DNA of 64,000 bases. Source: CAIWHR01 sp035541655. Lineage in GTDB: Bacteria; Pseudomonadota; Gammaproteobacteria; Burkholderiales; Casimicrobiaceae. Of this stretch, positions 49,508 through 58,197 are shown piece after piece (position 1 is the first letter of the stretch; each line of letters begins with the position of its first letter). Below the pieces are notes generated by a model that searched no databases, was not told the DNA's origin, and worked only from the letters and a program-made list of their open reading frames with translations. Where the stretch lies: assembly GCA_035541655.1 (NCBI GenBank), contig DATKMY010000147.1, forward strand, positions 4,185 through 68,184, written 5' to 3'. The position numbers and the translations under genes are program-made.

Positions 49508-50497
49508 ATGTCGGTCTATACGCCCGTCACCACCGAGGAACTCGACGCATGGCTCGCGCGCTATGCGGTGGGCACGCTCACGCTCCAGGCGCCGATCGCC
49601 GCCGGGATCGAGAACACCAACTACTTCGTGACGACGACGAGGGGCCGCTACGTGCTCACGCTCTACGAGCGACTCCCCGCGAACGAGCTGCCGTTCTATC
49701 TCAACCTGATGGCGCATCTCGCGCGCGCGGGCGTGGAGTGCCCAGCGCCCGAGCCGGACCGCACCGGCGCTCTATTCAGCATGCTCAACGGGAAGCCCGC
49801 GAGCCTCGTCAGCCGCGTGGACGGCGAGCCGATGCTCAGGCCGGACGCCGTGCACTGCGCGGCGGTGGGCGCGGCGCTCGGGCGCCTACATCGTGCGTCG
49901 GTGAGCTATCGGCCGCGCCTCACCAATCGCCGCGGTCCCTCGTGGTGGCGGCAGGCCGCGCGCGCGGTGCGCCCCTTTCTCGAAGCGGAACAGAACCAGC
50001 TGCTCGCCGCGGAGCTGAAGTTCCTGACGGGATTCGGCAAGGTTCGCATGCCACGCGGCGCGATCCACGGCGATCTCTTCTGCGACAACGTGCTCTTCGA
50101 AGGTGAGCGCGTCTCGGGGATCATCGACTTCGGCTTCGCGGCGACGGACTTCCTAGCCTACGACCTCGCGATCACGGTCAACGACTGGTGCATCGTCGAC
50201 GCCGGCCCCGACGCCGGAGCGCTCGTTCCCGAGCTCGTCGACGCGCTGACGGGTGCGTACCAGGGCGTGCGCGAGCTCACCGCCGACGAGCGAGCACAGT
50301 GGCCCGCGCTGCTTCGCGCGGCGGCGCTTCGCTTCTGGCTGTCGCGTCTATACGATCTGCACCTGCCGCGCCCGGGGGAGCTCGTGCATGCGCACGATCC
50401 CGCGCACTTCGAGCGGATTCTGCGCGACCGCATCCTCGACGCCGCACCGCTGCCCGAGGCGGTCCGTTCCGCGCCTGCCGCGCCGCCCGCACCGTGA
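49508..50497 (+). CDS. thrB: homoserine kinase, ThrB of the APH-like type
   Basis: A 329-residue kinase of the aminoglycoside-phosphotransferase fold, phosphorylating homoserine in threonine synthesis. IAAGIENTNYFVTTTRGRYVLTLYE is the nucleotide-binding start. The catalytic loop is AIHGDLFCDNVLFEG and the Mg motif is GIIDFGFAATD. This is the non-GHMP form usual in Pseudomonas and Burkholderia relatives. Its TGA overlaps the GTG of the next gene. Confidence 0.92.
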   Translation: MSVYTPVTTEELDAWLARYAVGTLTLQAPIAAGIENTNYFVTTTRGRYVLTLYERLPANELPFYLNLMAHLARAGVECPAPEPDRTGALFSMLNGKPASLVSRVDGEPMLRPDAVHCAAVGAALGRLHRASVSYRPRLTNRRGPSWWRQAARAVRPFLEAEQNQLLAAELKFLTGFGKVRMPRGAIHGDLFCDNVLFEGERVSGIIDFGFAATDFLAYDLAITVNDWCIVDAGPDAGALVPELVDALTGAYQGVRELTADERAQWPALLRAAALRFWLSRLYDLHLPRPGELVHAHDPAHFERILRDRILDAAPLPEAVRSAPAAPPAP

Positions 50498-51321
50498 GCG
50501 CTTCTCCGCAACCCATTGCATTCGCGCAGCACCCCGCGCGCCGCGGGATCGCGTGGCTGCGGGAAGCCGCGGCAATGCTTGCGGAGCACCGCGTTCGATG
50601 GCTCGTGCTGCTGCTCGTCTACTACGTGATCCAGTTGCTGATGAGCGTCGTGCCGGTTGTCGGTCCCCTCGCGATGATGATCCTGCGACCCGTGTTCACC
50701 GTGGGCTTCCTCGCCGCGGCATGGACCCAGCAGCGCGGAGGCGTCCCCGGGATCGCGCATCTTTTCCGCGGGTTCCAGACGAACCTGCGCGCGCTGGTTC
50801 CGATCGGAGTCGTGCTGGTCGCGGGGACGATGGTCGCGATCCTCGCCACGGCGCTCGTCGACGGCGGCGCTTTGCTCGATGCGGTCACGGCGAACGCGAA
50901 GCCGGACGAGGGGCTCGTCATGAACGCGCGCGTCGAGGCGGCGATGCTGTTCGGCATCGTCTGCGCGCTGCCGACGCTGCTCGCCGTGTGGTTCGCGCCG
51001 GCGCTGGTCGTTTTCCAGGATTGTGGCGCGATGCAGGCGCTAGCGACAAGCTTCCGCGCCGCGCTCGCCAACTGGCGCGCGCTTGTGGTCTACGGGTTAC
51101 TGCTCTTCTTCTACGGTGCCGTGCTGCCGGGCATGGCGATCGCCGTGATAGCGGTTGTCGCACCCGCCGAGGCCGCGCCCTACGTGATCGCCCTGACCAT
51201 CGTCCCGTACATTTTCCTGTTCGTCGCCGCGCAGGCGATTTCGGATTACGTCGCTTATCGCGACATCTTCCATCCCGACGAAGTCGCCGCGCTGCCGGAG
51301 TCGGGCGTCAGGGCGCCGTAG
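50494..51321 (+). CDS. BPSS1780-family membrane protein (copy 2)
   Basis: A 275-residue inner-membrane protein, paralogous to the one at 44698-45468. The shared motif VWFAPALVVFQDCGAMQALATSF and the start RGIAWLREAAAML support this, as do about six hydrophobic segments. The start is GTG at 50494, overlapping the thrB stop (GTGA), so it is coupled to thrB. It converges on uvrD with three bases between stops. Confidence 0.85.
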   Translation: MSASPQPIAFAQHPARRGIAWLREAAAMLAEHRVRWLVLLLVYYVIQLLMSVVPVVGPLAMMILRPVFTVGFLAAAWTQQRGGVPGIAHLFRGFQTNLRALVPIGVVLVAGTMVAILATALVDGGALLDAVTANAKPDEGLVMNARVEAAMLFGIVCALPTLLAVWFAPALVVFQDCGAMQALATSFRAALANWRALVVYGLLLFFYGAVLPGMAIAVIAVVAPAEAAPYVIALTIVPYIFLFVAAQAISDYVAYRDIFHPDEVAALPESGVRAP

Positions 51322-51324
51322 AAG

Positions 51325-53598
51325 TCAAGCGGCCTCGAGCTTCGCGTACTCGAGCGCGAGCCACTTGACGCCCGTGTCGCGGAAGTTGACCTGGACGCGC
51401 GCGTCGTCGCCACGTCCCTCGGCGTCGATGATGATGCCGACCCCGAACTTCGCGTGACGCACGCTCTGGCCGATGCGCCACGCCGTTCCCCGCGAGCCGC
51501 TCACGGGGACGCGCGCAGCCACCGACGGGCTCGATTGCGGCGTGATCGCACCGAGGCGCTCGCCCCACTCCGCCGGATCGACGTCGATCGCGCCGCGCCG
51601 CGTCCGGCGCGGCGAGAGCCAGGCGACGACGCTCGCGGGGATTTCGTCGAGGAATCGCGAGGCGACGTTGTAGCGAACCTGGCCGTGCAGCATCCGGCTC
51701 TGCGCATGCGTCACGTACAGGCGGCGCTTCGCCCGCGTCACGGCAACGTACATCAGTCGCCGCTCCTCCTCGACGCCGTCGAATTCGTTGAGGCTCTGCT
51801 CGTGCGGAAAGAGCCCCTCCTCGAGGCCGGTGACGAACACCGTGTGGAACTCGAGGCCCTTCGCCGCGTGCACCGTCATGAGCTGCATCGCCGGCCGCCC
51901 CTCGGCAGCCTGGGTTTCGCCCGCCTCGAGCGCAGCGTGCGCGAGGAACGCCGTAAGCGGGTCCGCGGCCCCTTCGTCGGTCGCTCGAGGCGCATCCCCT
52001 GCGTCGGGCGTCGTGATCGGCGCATCGACGGCGAGATCGGCCTCGCGCAGGAAGCTTTCCGCCGCGGTGACCAGCTCCGCGAGATTGTCGAGGCGGTCCT
52101 GCCCGTCCTTCTCTTTCTTGTAGTGAGCGATCAGCCCCGAGGCCGCATTGACGTGATCGACGGCCTCGGGCAGCGGCAGCCCGGCCGTGGCCGCACGCAT
52201 CGACTCGATAAGCTCGATGAACGCCCTCAGGCTCGCCGAGGGCTTGCCCCCGGCGCCGCCGCCGGCGCACGCGGCCTGCCACAGGCTCGTGCCTTGCGTC
52301 CGCGCGGCGTCCGTCAGGTTCTCGAGGGTTCGCGCGCCGATTCCCCGCGGCGGAAAGTTGGCCACGCGCAGGAACGCGCCGTCGTCGTCGGGATGCGCGA
52401 CCAGACGCAAATAGGCGAGTGCACTCTTCACCTCCGCGCGCTCGAAAAAGCGCATCCCGCCGTAGACGCGGTAGGGGAGCGCCGCGTTGAACAGCGCGTG
52501 CTCGAGTAGCCGTGACTGGGCGTTCGAGCGGTAGAGCACCGCGATCTCGGAAAGCGCGAGGCCCTCCGCCGCAAGACTTTTCGCGACGTCGACGATGAAG
52601 GCCGCCTCTTCGACGTCGGAGGGCGCCGCGAGCGCCCGCACCAGGTCGCCCTTGTCGCCGCTCGTCCAGAGGTTCTTGCCGAGCCGCGTGCGGTTGTTCT
52701 TGATCAGCGCATTGGCGGCGTCGAGGATGTTGCCGTGCGAGCGGTAATTCTGCTCGAGCTTGATCAGCGCCACGGGACGATCGGGTCTGCCGAAGTCGCG
52801 CTCGAAGTGCTGCATGTTGGCGACGTTCGCGCCGCGAAACGCGTAGATCGACTGGTCGTCGTCACCGACGGCGAAGACCGCCGTATCGTCACCGGCGAGA
52901 AGGCGCAGCCACTTGTATTGCAGGATGTTCGTGTCCTGGAACTCGTCGACGAGGATGTGCGAAAAGCGCCGCCGGTAGTGCTCGCGCAAACCCTCGTGCC
53001 GCGCGAGGAGCTCGTAGCTGCGTAGCAGGAGCTCGGCGAAGTCGACGACACCTTCGCGCTGGCACATCCCTTCGTACAGCGCATAGTGCTCGACCTGGCG
53101 GCGGGCGATGTCGTCGCCGGCCTCGACCTGGTTCGGCCGCAGCCCTTCCTCCTTCGCCGAGGCGATGAAGTACTGGAGCTGCCGCTGCGGGAAGCGCTCG
53201 TCGTCGATGCCGTGCTCCTTGTACATCCGCTTGATCAGCGCGAGCTGATCCTGCGTGTCCATGATCTGGAAGAGCTGCGGGAGCTCCGCGTCGCGGTAGT
53301 GCGCACGCAGCATCCGATTGCAGAGGCCGTGGAACGTCCCGATCCACATGCCGCGCGTGTGCACGGGCGTCATCGCGGAGAGCCGGACGAGCATCTCCTT
53401 CGCCGCCTTGTTGGTGAACGTGACGGCGAGGATCGCGAGCGGGGAGGCCTGCCCCGTCGCGAGCAGCCATGCGATGCGCGTCGTCAGGACCCGCGTCTTG
53501 CCGCTGCCTGCGCCGGCCAGGATCAGCGCCGAGCGGTGCGGGAGCGTGACGGCGGCGAGCTGCTCGGGATTGAGGTTGGCGAGGAGCGGCGAGGTCAT
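51325..53598 (-). CDS. uvrD: UvrD-type DNA helicase II
   Basis: A 757-residue superfamily 1A 3'-5' helicase of nucleotide excision and mismatch repair. Walker A is AGAGSGKT, motif II is VDEFQDTN, motif III GDDDQSIYAFRGA and motif V TVHAAKGLEF. The C-terminal Tudor-like segment (RIGQSVRHAKFGVGII), which separates UvrD/PcrA from Rep, is complete. Divergent from argA. Confidence 0.95.
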   Translation of the reverse strand: MTSPLLANLNPEQLAAVTLPHRSALILAGAGSGKTRVLTTRIAWLLATGQASPLAILAVTFTNKAAKEMLVRLSAMTPVHTRGMWIGTFHGLCNRMLRAHYRDAELPQLFQIMDTQDQLALIKRMYKEHGIDDERFPQRQLQYFIASAKEEGLRPNQVEAGDDIARRQVEHYALYEGMCQREGVVDFAELLLRSYELLARHEGLREHYRRRFSHILVDEFQDTNILQYKWLRLLAGDDTAVFAVGDDDQSIYAFRGANVANMQHFERDFGRPDRPVALIKLEQNYRSHGNILDAANALIKNNRTRLGKNLWTSGDKGDLVRALAAPSDVEEAAFIVDVAKSLAAEGLALSEIAVLYRSNAQSRLLEHALFNAALPYRVYGGMRFFERAEVKSALAYLRLVAHPDDDGAFLRVANFPPRGIGARTLENLTDAARTQGTSLWQAACAGGGAGGKPSASLRAFIELIESMRAATAGLPLPEAVDHVNAASGLIAHYKKEKDGQDRLDNLAELVTAAESFLREADLAVDAPITTPDAGDAPRATDEGAADPLTAFLAHAALEAGETQAAEGRPAMQLMTVHAAKGLEFHTVFVTGLEEGLFPHEQSLNEFDGVEEERRLMYVAVTRAKRRLYVTHAQSRMLHGQVRYNVASRFLDEIPASVVAWLSPRRTRRGAIDVDPAEWGERLGAITPQSSPSVAARVPVSGSRGTAWRIGQSVRHAKFGVGIIIDAEGRGDDARVQVNFRDTGVKWLALEYAKLEAA

Positions 53599-53612
53599 TT
53601 GCGGCAGCGCCG

Positions 53613-53640
53613 ATTATACGGGGATGCGGGCAGCTATAAT
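53613..53640. promoter_or_regulatory. symmetric divergent promoter for uvrD and argA
   Basis: TATAAT occurs on the plus strand at 53635-53640 and on the minus strand at 53618-53613, facing outwards with a 16-base spacer. Each -10 falls where the -35 of the opposite promoter would be. This leaves a leader of about 35 bases for argA and under ten for uvrD. Neither side has a clear TTGACA. Confidence 0.65.
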
Positions 53641-53680
53641 CCGCGCACTCTCGACGAGGTTCCGGGTCTCAGACGAACCG

Positions 53681-55033
53681 ATGCCGCCCAACCCGAACGC
53701 GGTGCCGTCCGCGAACTCCGCGACGACACGCACGTTCGTCCAGTGGATTCGCTCGGCGGCGCCTTACATCCATGCGTTCCGCGGGCGGACCTTCGTCATC
53801 GCGTTCGGCGGCGAAGTCGTCGCCGACGACACGTTCCTCCACATCGTCCACGATCTCAACCTGCTGCACAGCCTCGGCATCCGCCTGGTCGTCGTGCACG
53901 GCTCGCGCCCGCAGATCGAGGCGATCCTCGAGCAGCAGGGAATCGAGAGCCGCTACGCCTTCGGCCTGCGCATCACGGACGCGGAGACCATGGACTGCGT
54001 GCTCGAGGCCTCGGGCCAGGTGCGTTCGCGAATCGAGGCGCTGCTCTCGCTAGGCATCGCGAACTCGCCGATGGCGGGCGCGCGCATCCGCGTGTCGTCC
54101 GGAAACTTCATCACCGCGAAGCCGCAGGGCGTCATCGACGGCGTCGACATGCAGTTGACCGGCGAGGTGCGCCGCGTCGACACCGACGCGATCCGCCAGC
54201 GCCTGGACGACGGCGACATCGTTCTGATCTCGCCGCTCGGCTACTCGCCCACGGGGGAGATCTACAATCTCGCGCTCGAGGAAGTCGCGACCCAGGTCGC
54301 CGTCCGGATCGACGCCGACAAGCTGATATTCCTGATGGAAACCGAAGGGGTGCGCGATCGCCGCAGGCACCTGCTGACCGAGCTCTCGACGCGCGACGCC
54401 GAGGCGCTGCTCGAATCCGGCCGTGCGAAGCTTCCGGTCGACGTGCAGCACTACCTTCCCTGCGCGATACGCGCCTGCGACAACGGCGTCGAGCGCGCCC
54501 ATCTCCTGAGCCGGCACATCGACGGCGCGCTGCTGCTCGAGCTCTTCACGCGCGACGGCATCGGGACGATGATCGCCGCGGCGGCGCTCGCGCATATCCG
54601 CAATGCAACGATCGACGACGTCGGCGGCATCCTGCAGATCATCCAGCCCCTCGAGGGGCAGGGGATCCTCGTCCGGCGCTCGCGCGAGCGGCTCGAGATG
54701 GAGATCGAGCGCTTCCTCGTCGCCGAGCACGACAACGGAATCATCGGCTGCGCCGGGCTTTACGCGTTCCTCGACGAGAAGGTCGGCGAGCTCGCCGCGC
54801 TCGCCGTCCATCCCGACTTTCGGCGCGAAGGCTACGGCGAAGCGCTGATGGCGGAGATCGAGGCGCGTGCGCGCAAGCTCAAGCTCACCACGCTCTTCGT
54901 GCTGACGACCCGGACGTCGCAGTGGTTTCTCGAGCGGGGCTACCGCGCAGCGACGGTCTCCGAGCTCCCGCGCGAGAAGCAGGCGCTCTACAATTACCAG
55001 CGCAAGTCGCAGGTCTATCGCAAGGATCTCTAG
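53681..55033 (+). CDS. argA: amino-acid N-acetyltransferase (N-acetylglutamate synthase)
   Basis: A 450-residue enzyme making N-acetylglutamate, the first step of arginine synthesis. An amino-acid-kinase-like regulatory domain (about 20-290; FVIAFGGEVVADD, VVVHGSRPQIEAIL) is fused to a GNAT catalytic domain (about 300-450; LAALAVHPDFRREGYGEALM). The kinase-like domain is the arginine feedback site in relatives. The ATG at 53681 starts after the divergent promoter. Confidence 0.95.
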   Translation: MPPNPNAVPSANSATTRTFVQWIRSAAPYIHAFRGRTFVIAFGGEVVADDTFLHIVHDLNLLHSLGIRLVVVHGSRPQIEAILEQQGIESRYAFGLRITDAETMDCVLEASGQVRSRIEALLSLGIANSPMAGARIRVSSGNFITAKPQGVIDGVDMQLTGEVRRVDTDAIRQRLDDGDIVLISPLGYSPTGEIYNLALEEVATQVAVRIDADKLIFLMETEGVRDRRRHLLTELSTRDAEALLESGRAKLPVDVQHYLPCAIRACDNGVERAHLLSRHIDGALLLELFTRDGIGTMIAAAALAHIRNATIDDVGGILQIIQPLEGQGILVRRSRERLEMEIERFLVAEHDNGIIGCAGLYAFLDEKVGELAALAVHPDFRREGYGEALMAEIEARARKLKLTTLFVLTTRTSQWFLERGYRAATVSELPREKQALYNYQRKSQVYRKDL

Positions 55034-55041
55034 GGGGCGCC

Positions 55042-55314
55042 ATGGCGCGGATGGTCCACTGCATCAAGCTCGGCCGCGAGGCCGAGGGCCTCGATTTCCC
55101 GCCCTATCCGGGCGAGCTCGGCAAGCGGATCTACGAGAACGTGTCGAAGGAGGCGTGGCAGGCCTGGCTTCGTCACCAGACGATGCTCGTCAACGAGAAT
55201 CGCCTGTCGCTCGCCGACGCCGGCGCACGGAAATGGCTCGCCGAGCAGATGGATAAGCACTTCTTCGGCAGCGGTGCCGAGATGCCTTCGGGATACGTTC
55301 CGCCGAAGGCGTGA
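55042..55314 (+). CDS. YggX-type oxidative damage / Fe(II) trafficking protein
   Basis: A 90-residue cytosolic protein. The start MVHCIKLGREAEGLDFPPYPGELG contains the conserved Cys, and WQAWLRHQTMLVNENRL and the ending follow the family. YggX protects Fe-S clusters and helps iron handling. It lies nine bases after argA. Its stop overlaps the GTG of the following ligase gene. Confidence 0.95.
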   Translation: MARMVHCIKLGREAEGLDFPPYPGELGKRIYENVSKEAWQAWLRHQTMLVNENRLSLADAGARKWLAEQMDKHFFGSGAEMPSGYVPPKA

Positions 55315-56834
55315 CATCGACGGGCGCCGTCGGCGTCCGTTTGCGAATCCCCTCGCGCACGATGCGTACGATCTTCGGCCAATCGCTGTCGCGGCACGCG
55401 CTCGATCCACATGCTCCGCCAGCGATGGCGATGCCGGGACGAGAGGTCGGCTACCCCGAGCTCAACCGCGCGGTCGAGGCCTGCGCGGCGTGGCTGTCGC
55501 GACGCGGATGCGCCGCTTCCGAAATCGTCGGCATCACCGTCGCCGACGAATACGTCCACACGGTGGCGAGTCTCGCGCTCCTCGTGCTTGGCGTCCCGCA
55601 GGCCTGCCTGCCTTCGCGCGATCCCGCGTCGATGCGGCTCCATCTCGCGCAGCGAATCGGGGTCGCACGAGTTGTCGTCACGGACCCGGCGCTCGCTCTG
55701 CGGGGACCGGAAACACTGCTGCTGCCGCAGGATATTCTCGGCACGCCCGCTCGCGGGGATCCTTGCGCGACCCTCGACGCGGATCCGGAATCGCCCTCCG
55801 TGTACTTCGCGAGCTCGGGGACCACCGGAGAAGCGAAGATCTTCGCGCTGAGCCAGCGCGACATGGCATGGCGCGCCGAACGAATCGCCGACTCTGAGCG
55901 GATCACATCCGGATATCGCGCGCTGACCCTGGTCTCCGTCGAGGAGACGCCGGGCAAGACCAAGCGACTTCACACGCTCTATCTGGGGAAGACCGCGGTG
56001 CTGCCGGGCCGTTCGACGTCGCGTGTCGTGTCGCCCCAGCAGCTTTGCGAGCGCTTCGGCGTCACGTGCCTCGAATTGGGTGTACTTGCGCTGTCGAGCG
56101 TCGTCACCGACCGTTCGCACGATCACCGTTTCCCCCACTGCACGACCGTCTACGCGAGCGGCTCGCGCGTGCCTCTGAGCTTGCGGCAATCGTTCAGGGG
56201 ACGCTTCGACACGCCGCTCCATGTTCACTATGGAGCGAGAGAGTTCGGGCGGATCTCGTCGACGTACCCCGGTAGCGATTCGGAGACCGTCGAATCGGTC
56301 GGCACTCCGGTGCCCTGGATCGAACTCGAGATCGTCGACGGCGCCGGCACCCCGCTCGCACCCGGGGAAGTCGGTGAGCTGAGGGTGCGCTCCGAGTGCA
56401 TGACGCACGAGTACTATCGAGACCCCGCCGCTACGGCCCGGCACTTCAGGCACGGCTGGTTCTACCCCGGCGACCTCGCTTCGCTGACCGGCGCGGGTGC
56501 GCTCTGCCTGCACGGGCGCTCCGACGACATGATGAATCTCAACAGCATCAAGATTTTCCCCGCCGAGATCGAGCGCGTGCTCGAAGAGCATCCCGCGGTG
56601 AAGGCCGCGGCCGTTTTTGCCAGACCGTCGCAGGCCCACGGCGACATTCCGCTCGCCGCGGTCGAATTGCACGAATCGGCGGCGGTGAACGTCGACGAGC
56701 TGATGGCGCGCGCCCGCGAGCGGCTCGGCGTACGCGCGCCGCGAAGGATATTCGTTGTCGATGCATTGCCCCGAAGCGCGGCGGGCAAGGTTCTCCGGCG
56801 CGAGCTCGCGGGGCTGCTCGCGACCGCTCGCTGA
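55311..56834 (+). CDS. stand-alone adenylate-forming acyl/aminoacyl ligase
   Basis: A 507-residue ANL-superfamily enzyme that should activate a carboxylic acid as acyl-AMP and pass it to a thiol. Motifs present are the P-loop SSGTTGEAK (168-176), YGAREFGRISSTYPG (a divergent A5), FYPGDLASL and GRSDDMMNLNSIKIFPAEIE. The catalytic lysine is in AAGKVLRREL (Lys493). The GTG at 55311 overlaps yggX; an ATG at 55362 is the alternative. The downstream acyl carrier protein is its likely acceptor. The substrate is unknown; pocket residues resemble neither CoA ligases of known type nor DltA clearly. Confidence 0.8.
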   Translation: MTSTGAVGVRLRIPSRTMRTIFGQSLSRHALDPHAPPAMAMPGREVGYPELNRAVEACAAWLSRRGCAASEIVGITVADEYVHTVASLALLVLGVPQACLPSRDPASMRLHLAQRIGVARVVVTDPALALRGPETLLLPQDILGTPARGDPCATLDADPESPSVYFASSGTTGEAKIFALSQRDMAWRAERIADSERITSGYRALTLVSVEETPGKTKRLHTLYLGKTAVLPGRSTSRVVSPQQLCERFGVTCLELGVLALSSVVTDRSHDHRFPHCTTVYASGSRVPLSLRQSFRGRFDTPLHVHYGAREFGRISSTYPGSDSETVESVGTPVPWIELEIVDGAGTPLAPGEVGELRVRSECMTHEYYRDPAATARHFRHGWFYPGDLASLTGAGALCLHGRSDDMMNLNSIKIFPAEIERVLEEHPAVKAAAVFARPSQAHGDIPLAAVELHESAAVNVDELMARARERLGVRAPRRIFVVDALPRSAAGKVLRRELAGLLATAR

Positions 56835-56845
56835 GGCGGATCCGG

Positions 56846-57130
56846 ATGGAGTCGTCGCGAATCCGGATGGCCGTCTTCGAAGCGCTCACGATCGGCGCTC
56901 GGAGCGGATTCAACGACGAGCGGCGCCGCCGCTTTCTCGACGAAGGCGTGAATCTCCTGCTCGCCGATCTCGACATGGACAGCCTCGGCCAGATGGAGTT
57001 CTGCATCGCGATCGAGCTCTCGACGGCGGTGACGCTGCTGCCCGCGCAGCTCGCGGAGCTCGCGTCGACGGACGCGATCGAACAATGCATCCGCGAGAAG
57101 CTCGGCGAGCGCACGGAGAACCGGCGATGA
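56846..57130 (+). CDS. acyl carrier protein
   Basis: A 94-residue helical protein with the phosphopantetheine motif DMDSL (Ser46), followed by helix II GQMEFCIAIELSTAV and a short helix IV. Most carrier proteins are 75-80 residues; this one has about 15 extra at the N-terminus. It lies 11 bases after the ligase and overlaps the hydrolase by four bases, so it is probably dedicated to this pathway rather than to fatty acid synthesis. No phosphopantetheinyl transferase gene is in the window. Confidence 0.8.
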   Translation: MESSRIRMAVFEALTIGARSGFNDERRRRFLDEGVNLLLADLDMDSLGQMEFCIAIELSTAVTLLPAQLAELASTDAIEQCIREKLGERTENRR

Positions 57131-58197
57131 CCGCCGCGGTTTCCGCGCTGACTGAACCGGGCGCGGCGGACGGCGCATCGTCGCCGATGCAGCGGATGGA
57201 TCGGGCGCTGCGTCTGTACAGGCACCGCATCAGCCGCTGCCGCACCCAGAACCAGTTGAATCGCGTCAATATCGCGGTCGAGAACTACGTGACTCCCGCC
57301 GAGGTGCGCTATTTCCACACGGCCCTCGCGGGCGAACCCGCAGAGTCGCCGGCCTACCAGTGGATCACGCGCCTCGCCCGCGGCATGCCGAACAACATCG
57401 TTCGACCGGTCGAGTTCGAGCGCAGGGGGCTCTGCAAGGGAGTGACCCATTATTCTGCCAATCCTTCGTCTGCCGCTCAGAAGACGCTCATCATCGGCTT
57501 TACAGGGATCGCTCACCGCCTGATGATGCCGACGCCGTGGGTGCTCGATTGCTTGAACCCGGCGCTATACGACGTCGTCCTGCTGCGCGATTTCGCGAGG
57601 GTCGCTTACGCGTCGGGGATCCCGGGGCTCGGCGGCGATTTCCATACGGCGCTCTCGAAGCTGAGCACGCATCTCGACCGCGGCGCCTACCGAGACGCGA
57701 TTTCGTTCGGCACGAGCGCGGGCGGGGTGCCTGCGATACTCGCGGCAATCCTGCTCTCCCTGGATAAAGCGATAGCGATCTCTCCGCAGGAGTTCGGCCG
57801 CGTTGCCGCGTTGCTCGGCAGACATGGTCTCTCCGACACCGCCTATGCGTCGCTGCTCGCATCGAGACCGCAACCCTTTCCCGAAGTCCTCATCGTCTGT
57901 GCGGCGGAGCACGGCGACGACATGGCGGCCGCCGCTTCGCTGCAGCGACGCGTGCCGGCGCGGGTGCTCAAGGTGAGGGGCTGCGCAGGGCACGTGGTTC
58001 TCGGCTGGCAACACGCGCATGGCATGCTGCCGCCGTTTCTCGCGAAGATACTGGGCCAGAGTCTCGAGCGGCAAGCGCCGGCGTCGACCGCGCTGGCGGC
58101 TAGCTGGGTTGTCGGGTCGAGCGGCGGACCGTCGCCGCAGCCAACCGTTGCAAGGACACAAGATCATCCCGAGCCCGATCCGAGCCACGCGTCCTGA
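57127..58197 (+). CDS. alpha/beta-hydrolase-like protein of the ligase-ACP cluster
   Basis: A 356-residue protein. A helical N-terminal region (about 1-115) precedes an alpha/beta-hydrolase core: TLIIGFTGIAHRLMMP, then the nucleophile elbow SFGTSAGGVPAI (Ser197) and a candidate catalytic His in GCAGHVVLGWQHAHG. The last 45 residues are Pro/Ser/His-rich and look disordered. It could be a thioesterase or acyltransferase releasing the ACP-bound product, or a hydrolase acting on it. The ATG overlaps the ACP stop (ATGA). Confidence 0.7.
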   Translation: MTAAVSALTEPGAADGASSPMQRMDRALRLYRHRISRCRTQNQLNRVNIAVENYVTPAEVRYFHTALAGEPAESPAYQWITRLARGMPNNIVRPVEFERRGLCKGVTHYSANPSSAAQKTLIIGFTGIAHRLMMPTPWVLDCLNPALYDVVLLRDFARVAYASGIPGLGGDFHTALSKLSTHLDRGAYRDAISFGTSAGGVPAILAAILLSLDKAIAISPQEFGRVAALLGRHGLSDTAYASLLASRPQPFPEVLIVCAAEHGDDMAAAASLQRRVPARVLKVRGCAGHVVLGWQHAHGMLPPFLAKILGQSLERQAPASTALAASWVVGSSGGPSPQPTVARTQDHPEPDPSHAS

